Assembly (NCBI RefSeq): GCF_019455385.1
Contig: NZ_JACOFR010000041.1
Location: 1-46,186 of the forward strand
Source: Bradyrhizobium sp. BR 10289
Lineage (GTDB): Bacteria; Pseudomonadota; Alphaproteobacteria; Rhizobiales; Xanthobacteraceae
Direction: 5' to 3'
DNA length: 46,186 bases
Positions 16,410-25,284 of this stretch are shown here, piece by piece (position 1 is the stretch's first letter; every line of letters begins with the position of its first letter). Both the position numbers and the translations under genes were made by a program. The notes beneath the pieces are model-generated. The model saw nothing but the letters and a program-made list of their open reading frames with translations, did not search any database and was not told the origin of the DNA.

Positions 16410-18227
16410 ATGAGTACCGCCACGATCGATACGCCCCAGTCAGGCAACAAGTCCGAGACGAAGTTCGATGCGGAAGCCTTCGCGATGAACGTCGCGCGGG
16501 CGATGGAGAGCGGCGGCAAGGCGCTGGCCGCCTATCTCAAGCCGCGCGAGAGCGGCGAAGTGCAGGACCGCCCGCCGGCCGAGCTCGCCGAAGTGGTCAA
16601 GACCTTCACCTCGGTCGCCGAATACTGGCTGTCGGACCAGTCGCGCTCGACCGATTTGCAGACCAAGCTCGCCAAGGACTACCTCGACCTCTGGGGCTCG
16701 GCGGCGCGCCGCATGGCCGGACAGGATGCCGCACCCGCAATCGCGCCCTCGCCGCGCGACAAGCGCTTCGCCGATCCGGAATGGAAGTCGAACCAGTTCT
16801 TCGATTTCGTGATGCAGCTCTATTTGCTCACGACCAAGTGGGCGCAGGAACTGGTGCGCGATGCCGAGCTCGATCCGCAGACCCGCCGCAAGGCCGAGTT
16901 CTACGTCCAGCAGGTCACCAACGCGATCTCGCCCTCGAACTTCGTGCTGACCAATCCGGAGGTGCTGCGCGAGACGGTCGCGAGCAGCGGCGAGAATCTC
17001 GCGCGCGGCCTGAAGATGCTGGCCGAGGACATCGCCGCCGGCAAGGGCATGCTGAAGATCCGCCAGTCCAACCCCGACAATCTCGTCGTCGGCGTCAACA
17101 TGGCGACGACGCCGGGCAAGGTGATCTTCCAGAACGAGTTGATGCAGCTGATCCAGTATGCGCCGACCACGGAGAAGGTGCTGCGCACGCCGCTGCTGAT
17201 CGTGCCGCCCTGGATCAACAAGTTCTACATCCTCGATCTCAAGCCGGAGAAATCCTACATCAAGTGGTGCGTCGACCAGGGCATCACCGTGTTCGTGATC
17301 TCATGGGTCAATCCCGACAAGAAGCTCGGTGCCAAGAGCTGGGAAGACTACATGAAGGAAGGCCCGCTCACGGCGATGGACGTGATCGAGAAGGTCACCG
17401 GCGAGATGAAGGTGCATACCGCAGGCTATTGCGTCGGCGGCACCATGCTCGCGACCACGCTGGCCTGGCTCGCCGAGAAGCGCCGCCAGCGCGTCGCGTC
17501 CGCGACCTTCTTCGCGGCGCAGGTCGACTTCACCCATGCGGGTGATCTCCTGGTGTTCGTCGACGAAGAGCAGATCGCAGCACTCGAGCAGGACATGAAG
17601 GCGGCCGGGGTGCTCGAAGGCTCCAAGATGGCGATGGCCTTCAACATGCTGCGCTCCAACGACCTGATCTGGTCCTACGTCGTCAGCAACTACCTGAAGG
17701 GCCAGCAGCCAAGCGCATTCGACCTGCTGCACTGGAATTCGGATGCGACGCGCATGACCGCGTCGAATCATTCCTACTACTTGCGCAACTGCTATCTGGA
17801 GAACCGGCTGTCGGCGGGCACGATGGTGCTCGACAACACGCTGCTCGACCTCTCCAAGGTCAAGGTGCCCGTCTACAATCTCGCCACCCGCGAGGACCAC
17901 ATCGCGCCGGCGGAATCGGTGCTGTACGGCTCGCAATTCTTCGGCGGGCCGGTGAAATATGTGCTGTCGGGCTCGGGCCACATCGCCGGCGTGGTCAATC
18001 CGCCCGCCTCGAACAAGTACCAGTACTGGACCAACGACAACATCAAGGCGTCCAATCTCGCCGAGTGGATGAAGGGCGCGGTCGAGCACAAGGGCTCGTG
18101 GTGGCCGGACTGGCGGCAATGGCTGGCCAGCCTCGATCCCGAGGAAGTTCCGGCGCGCAACGTCGGCAGCGAGGCCGCGCCGCCGATCGAGGACGCGCCC
18201 GGCAGCTATGTCAGGGTTCGCGCATAG
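16410..18227 (+). CDS. phaC: Class I poly(3-hydroxyalkanoate) synthase
   Basis: 605 aa, within the class I range. The N-terminal PhaC domain precedes an alpha/beta-hydrolase core. The lipase-like box is YCVGGT with nucleophile Cys341, and the rest of the triad is Asp496 in REDHIAP and His524 in GSGHIAG. The conserved block PPWINKFYILDL is also present. The enzyme polymerises 3-hydroxyacyl-CoA, mainly 3-hydroxybutyryl-CoA, on the surface of storage granules. The ATG at 16410 has no strong Shine-Dalgarno sequence. No phaA, phaB, phaR or phasin gene lies nearby, so the synthase is encoded apart from its pathway partners. Confidence 0.96.
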   Translation: MSTATIDTPQSGNKSETKFDAEAFAMNVARAMESGGKALAAYLKPRESGEVQDRPPAELAEVVKTFTSVAEYWLSDQSRSTDLQTKLAKDYLDLWGSAARRMAGQDAAPAIAPSPRDKRFADPEWKSNQFFDFVMQLYLLTTKWAQELVRDAELDPQTRRKAEFYVQQVTNAISPSNFVLTNPEVLRETVASSGENLARGLKMLAEDIAAGKGMLKIRQSNPDNLVVGVNMATTPGKVIFQNELMQLIQYAPTTEKVLRTPLLIVPPWINKFYILDLKPEKSYIKWCVDQGITVFVISWVNPDKKLGAKSWEDYMKEGPLTAMDVIEKVTGEMKVHTAGYCVGGTMLATTLAWLAEKRRQRVASATFFAAQVDFTHAGDLLVFVDEEQIAALEQDMKAAGVLEGSKMAMAFNMLRSNDLIWSYVVSNYLKGQQPSAFDLLHWNSDATRMTASNHSYYLRNCYLENRLSAGTMVLDNTLLDLSKVKVPVYNLATREDHIAPAESVLYGSQFFGGPVKYVLSGSGHIAGVVNPPASNKYQYWTNDNIKASNLAEWMKGAVEHKGSWWPDWRQWLASLDPEEVPARNVGSEAAPPIEDAPGSYVRVRA

Positions 18228-18290
18228 CGCAATGGCGCGCGCTTTCGTATAAGCTCGCTTTCAGCACAGCGACGAATGAGGGACCGGGTT

Positions 18291-18689
18291 ATGACGCGTG
18301 AATTGTTCTGGCTGACGTGTACGGTGATCCTGACCGGCATTCTCTGGATTCCCTACACCATCAACCGCTGCCAGGTCCGCGGCCTCAGCGGCGCAATGGC
18401 CAATCCCTCGCGCGGCGACAAGCCGCAGGCCGAATGGGCGAACCGCCTGATGTTCGCCCACGACAACGCGGTCGAGAACCTTGTGCTGTTTGCGCCGCTG
18501 GTGCTGATCCTGAACGCGATCGACTATTCCTCGAAATGGACCGTGCTCGCCTGCGTCGTCTATTTCTGGTCGCGCGTCGCGCATCTGATCGTCTATGCGC
18601 TGGGAGTTCCGGTGTTTCGCACCCTCGCCTTCTTCGTCGGCTTCCTCGCGCAGGCCGTGCTGGCGCTGGCGATCTTCAGGGTGCTCTGA
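18291..18689 (+). CDS. MAPEG-family membrane protein
   Basis: 132 aa with four hydrophobic segments, the MAPEG size and topology. The motif RLMFAHDNAVENLVLFAPL at about residues 48-66 corresponds to the glutathione-binding signature region of membrane-associated eicosanoid/glutathione proteins. The start at 18291 has GAGGGA 7 bases upstream and is preferred to an in-frame ATG 15 bases earlier. Bacterial members may have glutathione transferase or peroxidase activity, but this is untested for this type. It follows phaC by 63 bases on the same strand and converges with the methyltransferase, leaving 3 bases between them. Confidence 0.88.
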   Translation: MTRELFWLTCTVILTGILWIPYTINRCQVRGLSGAMANPSRGDKPQAEWANRLMFAHDNAVENLVLFAPLVLILNAIDYSSKWTVLACVVYFWSRVAHLIVYALGVPVFRTLAFFVGFLAQAVLALAIFRVL

Positions 18690-18692
18690 GGA

Positions 18693-19286
18693 TCAAGCCG
18701 ACACTTTCCGAACGACGAGATTGAGCATGTTGGCCGGCGTCTCGTCAAAACTCTGGATCACATTGGTGTCGGATGACAGCGTGGTCCACGGTCCCGCGCT
18801 GGCGTAGGTCGCCGCGAGCCATTCGGGCGATACGTAACTGTAATAGCGGCCGAGGCTGTCCCGGCCGTCACTCTCGCCCATCTTGTAGCTGGCATAGAAC
18901 ACGCCCGACGGTTTGAGCGCGCGATGAATCCGCGCCAGAATTCCGGAAAGCTCGTCGCGTGGCACGTGCAGCAGACAGGCGCTCGCCCAGACGCCGTCAT
19001 AGGCCGCTTGCGCGTCCAACTGGTCGAACCGCATCGCCTCGACGGGCTGGCCCAAGCGCTGCGAGGCGATCGCCGCCATTTCCGGCGAGCCGTCGGTTGC
19101 TCGCACCGCAAAGCCTTCGGCCAGCATCACCGCCGAATGATGTCCGGCACCGCAGCCGAGCTCGAGAATCGCACCGCCTTGCGGCAGTAGGGCGAGAAAA
19201 GCCATGAGCCGCGTCGAGGGCGCTTTCTTCCAGCCGGCATAGGCCGCTGCGTTCTCCCGGTAGAATGTCAGTGTGATCTCATCCAT
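18693..19286 (-). CDS. Class I SAM-dependent methyltransferase
   Basis: 197 aa, a single Rossmann-type domain. Motif I is ILELGCGAGHHS, motif II is VRATDGSPEM, and the post-I aspartate and motif IV region (YDGVWASACLLHVP) are present, followed by the LKPSGVFYASYK strand. This arrangement resembles small TehB-like or SAM-11/25-type methyltransferases. The substrate cannot be read from the sequence. GGAGG lies 10 bases before the ATG at 19286. It is a single-gene unit; the repeat-containing gap to its right separates it from the argC pair. Confidence 0.88.
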   Translation of the reverse strand: MDEITLTFYRENAAAYAGWKKAPSTRLMAFLALLPQGGAILELGCGAGHHSAVMLAEGFAVRATDGSPEMAAIASQRLGQPVEAMRFDQLDAQAAYDGVWASACLLHVPRDELSGILARIHRALKPSGVFYASYKMGESDGRDSLGRYYSYVSPEWLAATYASAGPWTTLSSDTNVIQSFDETPANMLNLVVRKVSA

Positions 19287-19420
19287 GGGCTAGTTGCCTC
19301 CGAAGCCTCGAGCAGTCTGCCCATTCCGGCGGCAGCCATCAACCGCAGGCCTGCCCTGCCCGATAGATGACAGTGCGGCAGAAACCCGGGACCCAGACGG
19401 CCAAGATTTAGCAAGACGAA

Positions 19421-19480
19421 TGGGCCCCGGCTCTGCAGCGCACCGCCAAGTGGCGCTGCGCTGCGTCCGGGGCACGAGAC
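19421..19480. repeat. REP-like 60-bp repeat, copy A
   Basis: These 60 bases are about 90% identical, in reverse complement, to 41661-41720 elsewhere in the window. The copy contains an imperfect hairpin: GCCCCGG...GCAGCGCA on the left pairs with TGCGCTGC...CCGGGGC on the right. It lies in the gap between the methyltransferase and argC and ends 5 bases before the argC stop codon, so the stem may serve as the 3' end of the argC transcript. Confidence 0.75.
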
Positions 19481-19484
19481 AGCC

Positions 19485-20468
19485 TTACTGATCAGCGAGC
19501 CCCAGCATCAGCCGCATGTTCTGCACGGCTGCGCCAGAGGCGCCCTTGCCGAGATTATCGAGCCGGGCGACCAGCACCGCCTGGTGGTACTTGTCGCTGG
19601 CGAAGACGTAGAGCTCGAGCATGTTGGTCTCATTGAGCGCCTCCGGCTCGATCCGGCCGGCCTTCGACGCCTCGTTCTGCAGCGGCATCACCGAGACGTA
19701 TTTCGAGCCGGCATAGCGCTTGGCCATTGCGGCCTGGAGATCCGTGCCGCTGGGCTTGCCCGGCAGCGTGTCGAGCTGGAGTGGCACCGAGACCAGCATG
19801 CCCTGCCGGTAATTGCCGACCGAGGGAATGAAGATCGGCCGCCGCGTCAGGTTCGCATAGAGCTGCAGCTCGGGCAGGTGCTTGTGCTCGAAGCCGAGGC
19901 CGTAGAGTTCGAAGGCCGGCGCGCTGCCATCCTCGAAGCTCGCGATCATCGACTTGCCGCCGCCGGAATAACCGCTCACCGCGTTGACGGTGACGGGATA
20001 ATCGGGAGGCAGAAGGCCGGCATCGACGATCGGCCGCAGCAGCGCGATGCCGCCGGTCGGATAGCAGCCGGGATTGGAGACTTTTTTTGCGGCCTTGATC
20101 CTGGCCGCCTGGTCCGGCGCCATCTCCGCAAAGCCATAGGCCCAGTCCGGCGCGACCCGGTATGCGGTCGAGGCATCCAGCACCTTCGGGCCTGCAGCAC
20201 CCATGCTGTCGACCAGCGCAACGGTTTCCCTGGCGGCATCGTCGGGCAGGCAGAGGATGACGAGGTCCACCTCCTCCATCAGCGCCTTCTTGGCCGCGGG
20301 GTCCTTGCGCTTGTCGTCGGGAAGCGTCTTCACGACGACGTCGTTCTGGAGCTTCAGCCGCTCGTTGATGCCAAGGCCGGTGGTGCCGGAGCCGCCGTCG
20401 ACGAAGACGGTGGCGGGCTTCCCGGCTGCGCCGGTGGTCGGGGCTTTGGTGGTGTCCGTAAGGCTCAT
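19485..20468 (-). CDS. argC: N-acetyl-gamma-glutamyl-phosphate reductase, short type-2 form
   Basis: 327 aa, close to the type-2 AGPR form (usually about 310-315 aa). The dinucleotide fold begins with VFVDGGSGTTGLGINERL, the catalytic cysteine lies in SNPGCYPTGGIALL, and the C-terminal LDNLGKGASGAAVQNMRLML closes the fold. It reduces N-acetylglutamyl phosphate to the semialdehyde in arginine synthesis. AAGGAG precedes the ATG at 20468. It lies 43 bases after a second, different ArgC gene on the same strand; possession of both forms side by side is unusual. A related function on a different acyl phosphate is possible. Confidence 0.92.
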   Translation of the reverse strand: MSLTDTTKAPTTGAAGKPATVFVDGGSGTTGLGINERLKLQNDVVVKTLPDDKRKDPAAKKALMEEVDLVILCLPDDAARETVALVDSMGAAGPKVLDASTAYRVAPDWAYGFAEMAPDQAARIKAAKKVSNPGCYPTGGIALLRPIVDAGLLPPDYPVTVNAVSGYSGGGKSMIASFEDGSAPAFELYGLGFEHKHLPELQLYANLTRRPIFIPSVGNYRQGMLVSVPLQLDTLPGKPSGTDLQAAMAKRYAGSKYVSVMPLQNEASKAGRIEPEALNETNMLELYVFASDKYHQAVLVARLDNLGKGASGAAVQNMRLMLGLADQ

Positions 20469-20511
20469 GATACGCTCCTTTCGAGCATGTTCGTGTTCGT
20501 GGCGCTTCGCC

Positions 20512-21561
20512 TTATGGAAACAGCGCGATCTGCTCCAGGCCCGCGGTCTCCGGAAATCCGAACATCAGGTTCATGTTCTGGATCGCCTGACCAGCCGAGC
20601 CCTTCACCAGATTGTCGAGCGTCGAAAGCACGATCGCCCGACCCTTGATGCGGTCGGCGACGACGCCGATCTGAACATAGTTGGAGCCGCGCACGTTCTG
20701 CGTCTGCGGCAGCACGCCCTTTTTGGCGACATGCACGAACGGCTCCTTGGCGTACGCATTCTGCAGCGCCGCCCGCAGATCGTCGGGCGTTGCACCCTTG
20801 AGCTTGACGTAGGAGGTGCAGAACTCGCCCCGCGCCATCGGAATCAGATGCGGCGTGAAATTCACCGTTACCGCCGAGCCCGCCGCGAGGCTGATTTCCT
20901 GCTCGATTTCAGGCGCGTGCCGGTGAGTGCCGACCGAATAGGGCGACAGCCCCTCGCCCGCTTCGCTGAACAGCGTGTTCTGCTTCAACCCGCGGCCGGC
21001 GCCGGTGATGCCCGATTTCGCGTCGATGATGATGTCATCAACGTCGATCAGCCTGGCCTTCGCCAGCGGAACCAGCGCCAGCAACGCTGCGGTCGGATAA
21101 CAACCGGGACAGGCAACGAGCCGCGCGGAAGTGATCTTCTCCCGGTAGAATTCGGTCAACCCATAGACAGCCTCGCCCTGCAATTCGAGCGCGCGATGCT
21201 CGTGGCCGTACCACTGCGCGTAGGTGTCCTTGTTGCGCAGCCGGAAATCCGCGGACATGTCGAGGACCTTGATCTTCGGGTTGGCCTTGAGCACGGCCGC
21301 GATGATCTCCTGCGTGGTGCCGTGCGGCAGCCCGCAGAGCACCGCGTCGAGCTTGGTCCAGTCGACCTTTTCCCACTCCACGAGTTTTGGCAGGTCGAGC
21401 ATGAAGAAGTGCGGAAACACCTCGCTCATCGCCTTGCCTGCATGGGTGTTGGCAGTGAGCGCCGTGATCTCGACATTCGGGTGCCGCGCCAGCAGGCGCA
21501 CCGCGTCGGCTCCGGTATAGCCGGACGCGCCGAGAATGCCGATCTTCTTCTTAGTGTTCAT
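20512..21561 (-). CDS. argC: N-acetyl-gamma-glutamyl-phosphate reductase, common type-1 form
   Basis: 349 aa from the ATG at 21561; a GTG one codon earlier is possible. The fold opens with KIGILGASGYTGADAVRLLARHP, the catalytic cysteine lies in ACPGCYPTAALLAL, and the family histidine region follows in the C-terminal half. This is the standard long form, acting in the arginine pathway in the cytoplasm. Its ATG overlaps the TGA stop of the PaiB-like gene by one base (TGATG), so translation of the two is coupled. The short argC form follows 43 bases later. Confidence 0.94.
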   Translation of the reverse strand: MNTKKKIGILGASGYTGADAVRLLARHPNVEITALTANTHAGKAMSEVFPHFFMLDLPKLVEWEKVDWTKLDAVLCGLPHGTTQEIIAAVLKANPKIKVLDMSADFRLRNKDTYAQWYGHEHRALELQGEAVYGLTEFYREKITSARLVACPGCYPTAALLALVPLAKARLIDVDDIIIDAKSGITGAGRGLKQNTLFSEAGEGLSPYSVGTHRHAPEIEQEISLAAGSAVTVNFTPHLIPMARGEFCTSYVKLKGATPDDLRAALQNAYAKEPFVHVAKKGVLPQTQNVRGSNYVQIGVVADRIKGRAIVLSTLDNLVKGSAGQAIQNMNLMFGFPETAGLEQIALFP

Positions 21562-22241
21562 CACACGCCCCCTTCAGGCGTAACCGCGCGTTGTGCTTGT
21601 ACCGTATCCGTTGCAAAGGCCAACGGTCTCGCTTCACGCATCAGGCCTGCGATCGCGCGCGAGTCCGGATCCGTCTGCGAGCCCAGCAGATCGGCGATCG
21701 CCGAATAGTCGGCGTCGGACTTGTGCTGGTTGAGCTTGAAGCTGCCTTCGACCTCTTCAACATTCATCACCAGACCGACGATCCCCTTCTTCATCGCCTC
21801 GAGCCGGCCTGCCGTCATCTTGGCCGACGTCCACGGCTGCTTCGGCAGCAGCCAGCTCTCGAACTTGTCGCTGAGCGTGTCGATCTGCACCGCCAGCTCA
21901 GCGTCCGACAACAACCGCACCGGTCCGCTCAGGTGCACCGCCTGGTAGAGCCATGTCGGCACCTGATCCGGCGAGACATACCAGTCGGGCGATACATAGG
22001 CATCGGGGCCGTTGACCGCGAGCAGCCAGGACGCGCCACCCGCAAGCTTTAGCAGCGGATTGTGACGGGCAAGATGAAAAGCGGCCTGCGGCGTGCCGTC
22101 GGCGGCATAGGTCAAATAGAACGGCAGCGGGGATGCGACCGGCTTTTGGCCGTCGAAAGCGCACATGGTGCCGAAGCCGCGCGCCTCGGCGAATTTCAGG
22201 CTCGCGGCGCGATCCTGCTTGAAATGGGGTGGCGTGTACAT
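21561..22241 (-). CDS. PaiB-type FMN-binding negative transcriptional regulator family protein
   Basis: 226 aa, normal for the family. The opening MYTPPHFKQDR and the C-terminal SFKLNQHKSDADY are hallmark PaiB segments. The domain is a flavin-reductase-like split barrel expected to bind FMN. Bacillus PaiB was described as a regulator of sporulation and protease genes, but the mechanism in this group is unclear and an enzymatic role is possible. AGGAG precedes the ATG at 22241. One-base stop/start overlap with the type-1 argC puts it in the same operon, which gives no obvious functional link to arginine synthesis. Confidence 0.88.
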   Translation of the reverse strand: MYTPPHFKQDRAASLKFAEARGFGTMCAFDGQKPVASPLPFYLTYAADGTPQAAFHLARHNPLLKLAGGASWLLAVNGPDAYVSPDWYVSPDQVPTWLYQAVHLSGPVRLLSDAELAVQIDTLSDKFESWLLPKQPWTSAKMTAGRLEAMKKGIVGLVMNVEEVEGSFKLNQHKSDADYSAIADLLGSQTDPDSRAIAGLMREARPLAFATDTVQAQRAVTPEGGV

Positions 22242-22482
22242 CGTGGTCTCCTGCTGGGCCTCCTAAGGGGGCCGCCGGATCAGATCGCGCTGACAGGAGA
22301 GAGAGAATGCCGCGGATCGGGTCCAGCGGCAAAGACGATGATCTCAAACGCGATCGACCGCCCAAACCGCTAAAGAGCGGCGGCGGCGACGGGCGAACAG
22401 GGTGGTCGCGGCGTTGATCATGGCGCGCGGCTATAAGGCCATATCGTCCGATCGTCAAGCTGGGGAACTATCGCAGTGCCCT

Positions 22483-25155
22483 CTACCATCGCGCGAGGCC
22501 GAGACGACCGAAGAGCGAGCCCCAGAAGGAACCGCCGCCACGTGTCAGCTCGTAAAGATGAGCTCCCGCCTGCTCGTTTCCGCGATCGTACGCCTTGGTG
22601 TACCACTGGATTGCCTGCTGCGCGTCCTTCGGCACACCGGTGCCACTCTCATAGGCCCAGCCCAGATTGTATTGGGCTGAGCTGTCGTTCTGCTCGGCGG
22701 CCATGCGCAGCAGGGATACGCCCTTGGCGAGATCCTGCGGCACCCCCTGCCCTTTGATGTGCAACAGGCCGAGGCTCATCTGCGCGTAGCTGTTGCCCTG
22801 CTCCGCCGCCCGCGAAAACAGATCGACGGCCGCGGCAAGGTCCTGCGGAACGCCACGACCGTCGCGATACATGGCGGCAAGGCGCATCTGGCTGTAGGCC
22901 TTCCCCTGCTCCGCGGCCTTGGCGTACCACTCAGCCGCCTGCTTCAGGTCGCGAACCTGCGCCGGCCCTTCCTCCTGGAGATAGGCAAGTTGCTCCTGGC
23001 TGTAGGGATCGCCCTGCTCGGCGGCCAGGCGAAACCATTTGACCGCCTCGCCGGTGTCGCGCTTGGTGCCGCTTCCATCCCGATACATCGCCCCCACATG
23101 GGCCTGCGCGCGGGCGTTGCCGATTTCGGCGAGCGGTTTCAACCGCTCCATTGCGCGTTCGAAATCGTGAGCGAGATATGCGTTCGCCCCCTCGGTGTAG
23201 TCGGCGCTGACCTCAACAACCGCGAATGCTCCCTTCGGAGTGAGGCCGATCGGCCCGTACCTGAACTCGTCGAGCTTGTCGAAGCCCTTCTCCATGATCG
23301 CGGCGAATTCGGCCGGACAGACCGGCGCGTCGAGCGTCAGGCGCAGGACGGCCTTCGAGCGGATGATCTTGCCGTCGAGATCGATGGTGCCACGAACCTC
23401 GATCCGACCACGGACTGATCCGTAGCCCGTCCGGCCTTCGAACGTCTGCGAATAGTCGACAGGCGCGGGCTTCTCGTAAAAGAAAACATTATCGGGAATC
23501 GTCAGCGACGCGGCCTCGCGGTATTCCATCGATCGGCAGCTGAAAGGCCTGCCGTTGGATTGGCGCACGGCCAGTCGCAACAGCAGCGATCGCCTCGGGT
23601 CGGTCAAAGGCAGCATCCTGATGCTGTTCGGGCGGTCGAGACTTACCGGCTTGGTAATCTGAAACGTCGACGTGATCGCAAAGTCGTCGGTCAGTTCGCG
23701 CGGATTGGGATAGCTGTAATCGCCGCTGCCGGTCAGACCAGCCTGCTCAATCAGATTCCTGGCGGTCATGCGCCGGTCGGTGTCGTCCAGCCCTTGCGCG
23801 AGCACGCGTCCCAATTGCGCGCCGATGCCGGTGCCGGACAGGATCGACCGTGCCTCGCGTTTCCCGTCCCTCTCGAGGACATAGTCCGTCTCCGCTGAGA
23901 GGACGAACCGCGCCGCCTCGACCAGGGGAATTCGTCCCAACGTGCCCTTGTCGATGTTGAGGACCGGCTTGCCCGCAAGTTCCGGCGGCAGCGATCCGAA
24001 GGCGAAGAGAGAGGCTGTCGGATCGAGGTACTGGTCAATCTCCGGGACGTAAGCGATCGCGTGGTCAAAATTTGGCGTCGCCACCTCGGTGAGCACGTAT
24101 CGCGCGCCCGCATTCACCGCGACCAGATTGGCTTCTATGCCCTGGGCGGCCAGCAGCGCCTTGAAAAGCGTCGCATGCGCCTTGCAATCGCCATAGCGCG
24201 CGGCCAGGACGGCCGAGGCCGGCTGTGAGGTCCAGCCGCCGTCCTCCAGTCCAATGCCGACGTAGCGGATGTTGCGGGCCACCCAATTGTAGATGCGTTC
24301 GATCTTGGCTCGCGAGCCGGTCGCCTCGCCGACGATCTCCCGCGACAGCCGCGTGATCTTTTCGTCCGGTCGTGCCATGGGCGCGTTGCGGGCGTTCATC
24401 GTCGCCGCGAAAGCGGCATAGTCGGCAAACGTGCTCGCCTCGAAACGCGCGGCGTATGAGAGAGCCTCGTCGTCGATCTGGCCGGGCCTCGGCGTGTCCT
24501 GCCGGAAGCGCACGCGATGAACGATGCGATCGTCGCGTCTCTCTTCCGAGTGCTCGACATTGCGCGATGCGATCCGCAGCGGCCTGGATGCCGGCCCGTC
24601 CACGATCACTTCGAGCAGTTCGGGAGGCTGGCTCGCCGGCTCGCTCCAGACCCGCGCGAACTCGCCTGGAAATCTCGCCTGCTTGGCCTTGTAAACAAGA
24701 CGGCCGCGAATGCTGTCGCCAGGAGCAACGTGCGGAAAGGCGATGATCCTGTTGCGGACCTCGTCAAAATAGGGCGAAGAGGTATCCGTCGAGGTCGGCT
24801 GATCGCGAATGGCACGCTCGTCGACCGCGATCACGCCGCCATCGGTCTTGAGGGTCGCAAGCTCGGTCGACGACAATTCGTCAAAATAGCTGTTGTACTG
24901 AAAACTCTGTTGCGCGATCGCCTCGGCCCCCTTCTCGTCGAGCGCCTTGATCTCGAACTCGAAGACCTCGTTGCTCAGCCCGGCTTCATCGAATGTAATG
25001 GTGTGACGGGCGATTGTTCGCCGCCAACCCGGGTCGACCCAGCCGGGCCTCGTATCCGGGCCCGATGAGTCCGCGCCATACGATTCCATGCAGGGCGACA
25101 GCAGCAGCGCCGCCAAGAAGACTGACGAGAAGGCTGAATAAATTCGCACGATCAT
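22483..25155 (-). CDS. DUF3857 / transglutaminase-like / Sel1-repeat fusion protein
   Basis: 890 aa. A signal peptide covers about residues 1-28, so the protein is exported. DUF3857 spans about 45-240. The transglutaminase-like core follows, with the triad Cys324 in YGDCKAHATL, His365 in FDHAIAYV and Asp378 in YLDPT. A beta-rich region (about 400-640) leads to some six Sel1/TPR-like repeats from about residue 660 to 870, each with AA-x-G-x-x-x-x-Q-x-x-L and G-x-G-V-P-x-D cores. Such proteins may act on peptide or protein substrates in the envelope; Sel1 repeats usually mediate protein contacts. There is no strong Shine-Dalgarno sequence at 25155. It stands alone in a gene-poor setting. Confidence 0.88.
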   Translation of the reverse strand: MIVRIYSAFSSVFLAALLLSPCMESYGADSSGPDTRPGWVDPGWRRTIARHTITFDEAGLSNEVFEFEIKALDEKGAEAIAQQSFQYNSYFDELSSTELATLKTDGGVIAVDERAIRDQPTSTDTSSPYFDEVRNRIIAFPHVAPGDSIRGRLVYKAKQARFPGEFARVWSEPASQPPELLEVIVDGPASRPLRIASRNVEHSEERRDDRIVHRVRFRQDTPRPGQIDDEALSYAARFEASTFADYAAFAATMNARNAPMARPDEKITRLSREIVGEATGSRAKIERIYNWVARNIRYVGIGLEDGGWTSQPASAVLAARYGDCKAHATLFKALLAAQGIEANLVAVNAGARYVLTEVATPNFDHAIAYVPEIDQYLDPTASLFAFGSLPPELAGKPVLNIDKGTLGRIPLVEAARFVLSAETDYVLERDGKREARSILSGTGIGAQLGRVLAQGLDDTDRRMTARNLIEQAGLTGSGDYSYPNPRELTDDFAITSTFQITKPVSLDRPNSIRMLPLTDPRRSLLLRLAVRQSNGRPFSCRSMEYREAASLTIPDNVFFYEKPAPVDYSQTFEGRTGYGSVRGRIEVRGTIDLDGKIIRSKAVLRLTLDAPVCPAEFAAIMEKGFDKLDEFRYGPIGLTPKGAFAVVEVSADYTEGANAYLAHDFERAMERLKPLAEIGNARAQAHVGAMYRDGSGTKRDTGEAVKWFRLAAEQGDPYSQEQLAYLQEEGPAQVRDLKQAAEWYAKAAEQGKAYSQMRLAAMYRDGRGVPQDLAAAVDLFSRAAEQGNSYAQMSLGLLHIKGQGVPQDLAKGVSLLRMAAEQNDSSAQYNLGWAYESGTGVPKDAQQAIQWYTKAYDRGNEQAGAHLYELTRGGGSFWGSLFGRLGLARW

Positions 25156-25284
25156 CTGTTGAGCGCTCGGCCAACCAATTCCGAGAACTCAACTAACAAG
25201 CGAACATTACCGGTGGCACTCTTAAGAAGAACAACTTTTATGCTTCTTCCGCCCGCCGGTCCGTCGGGATCGCAAACCGAAAGC

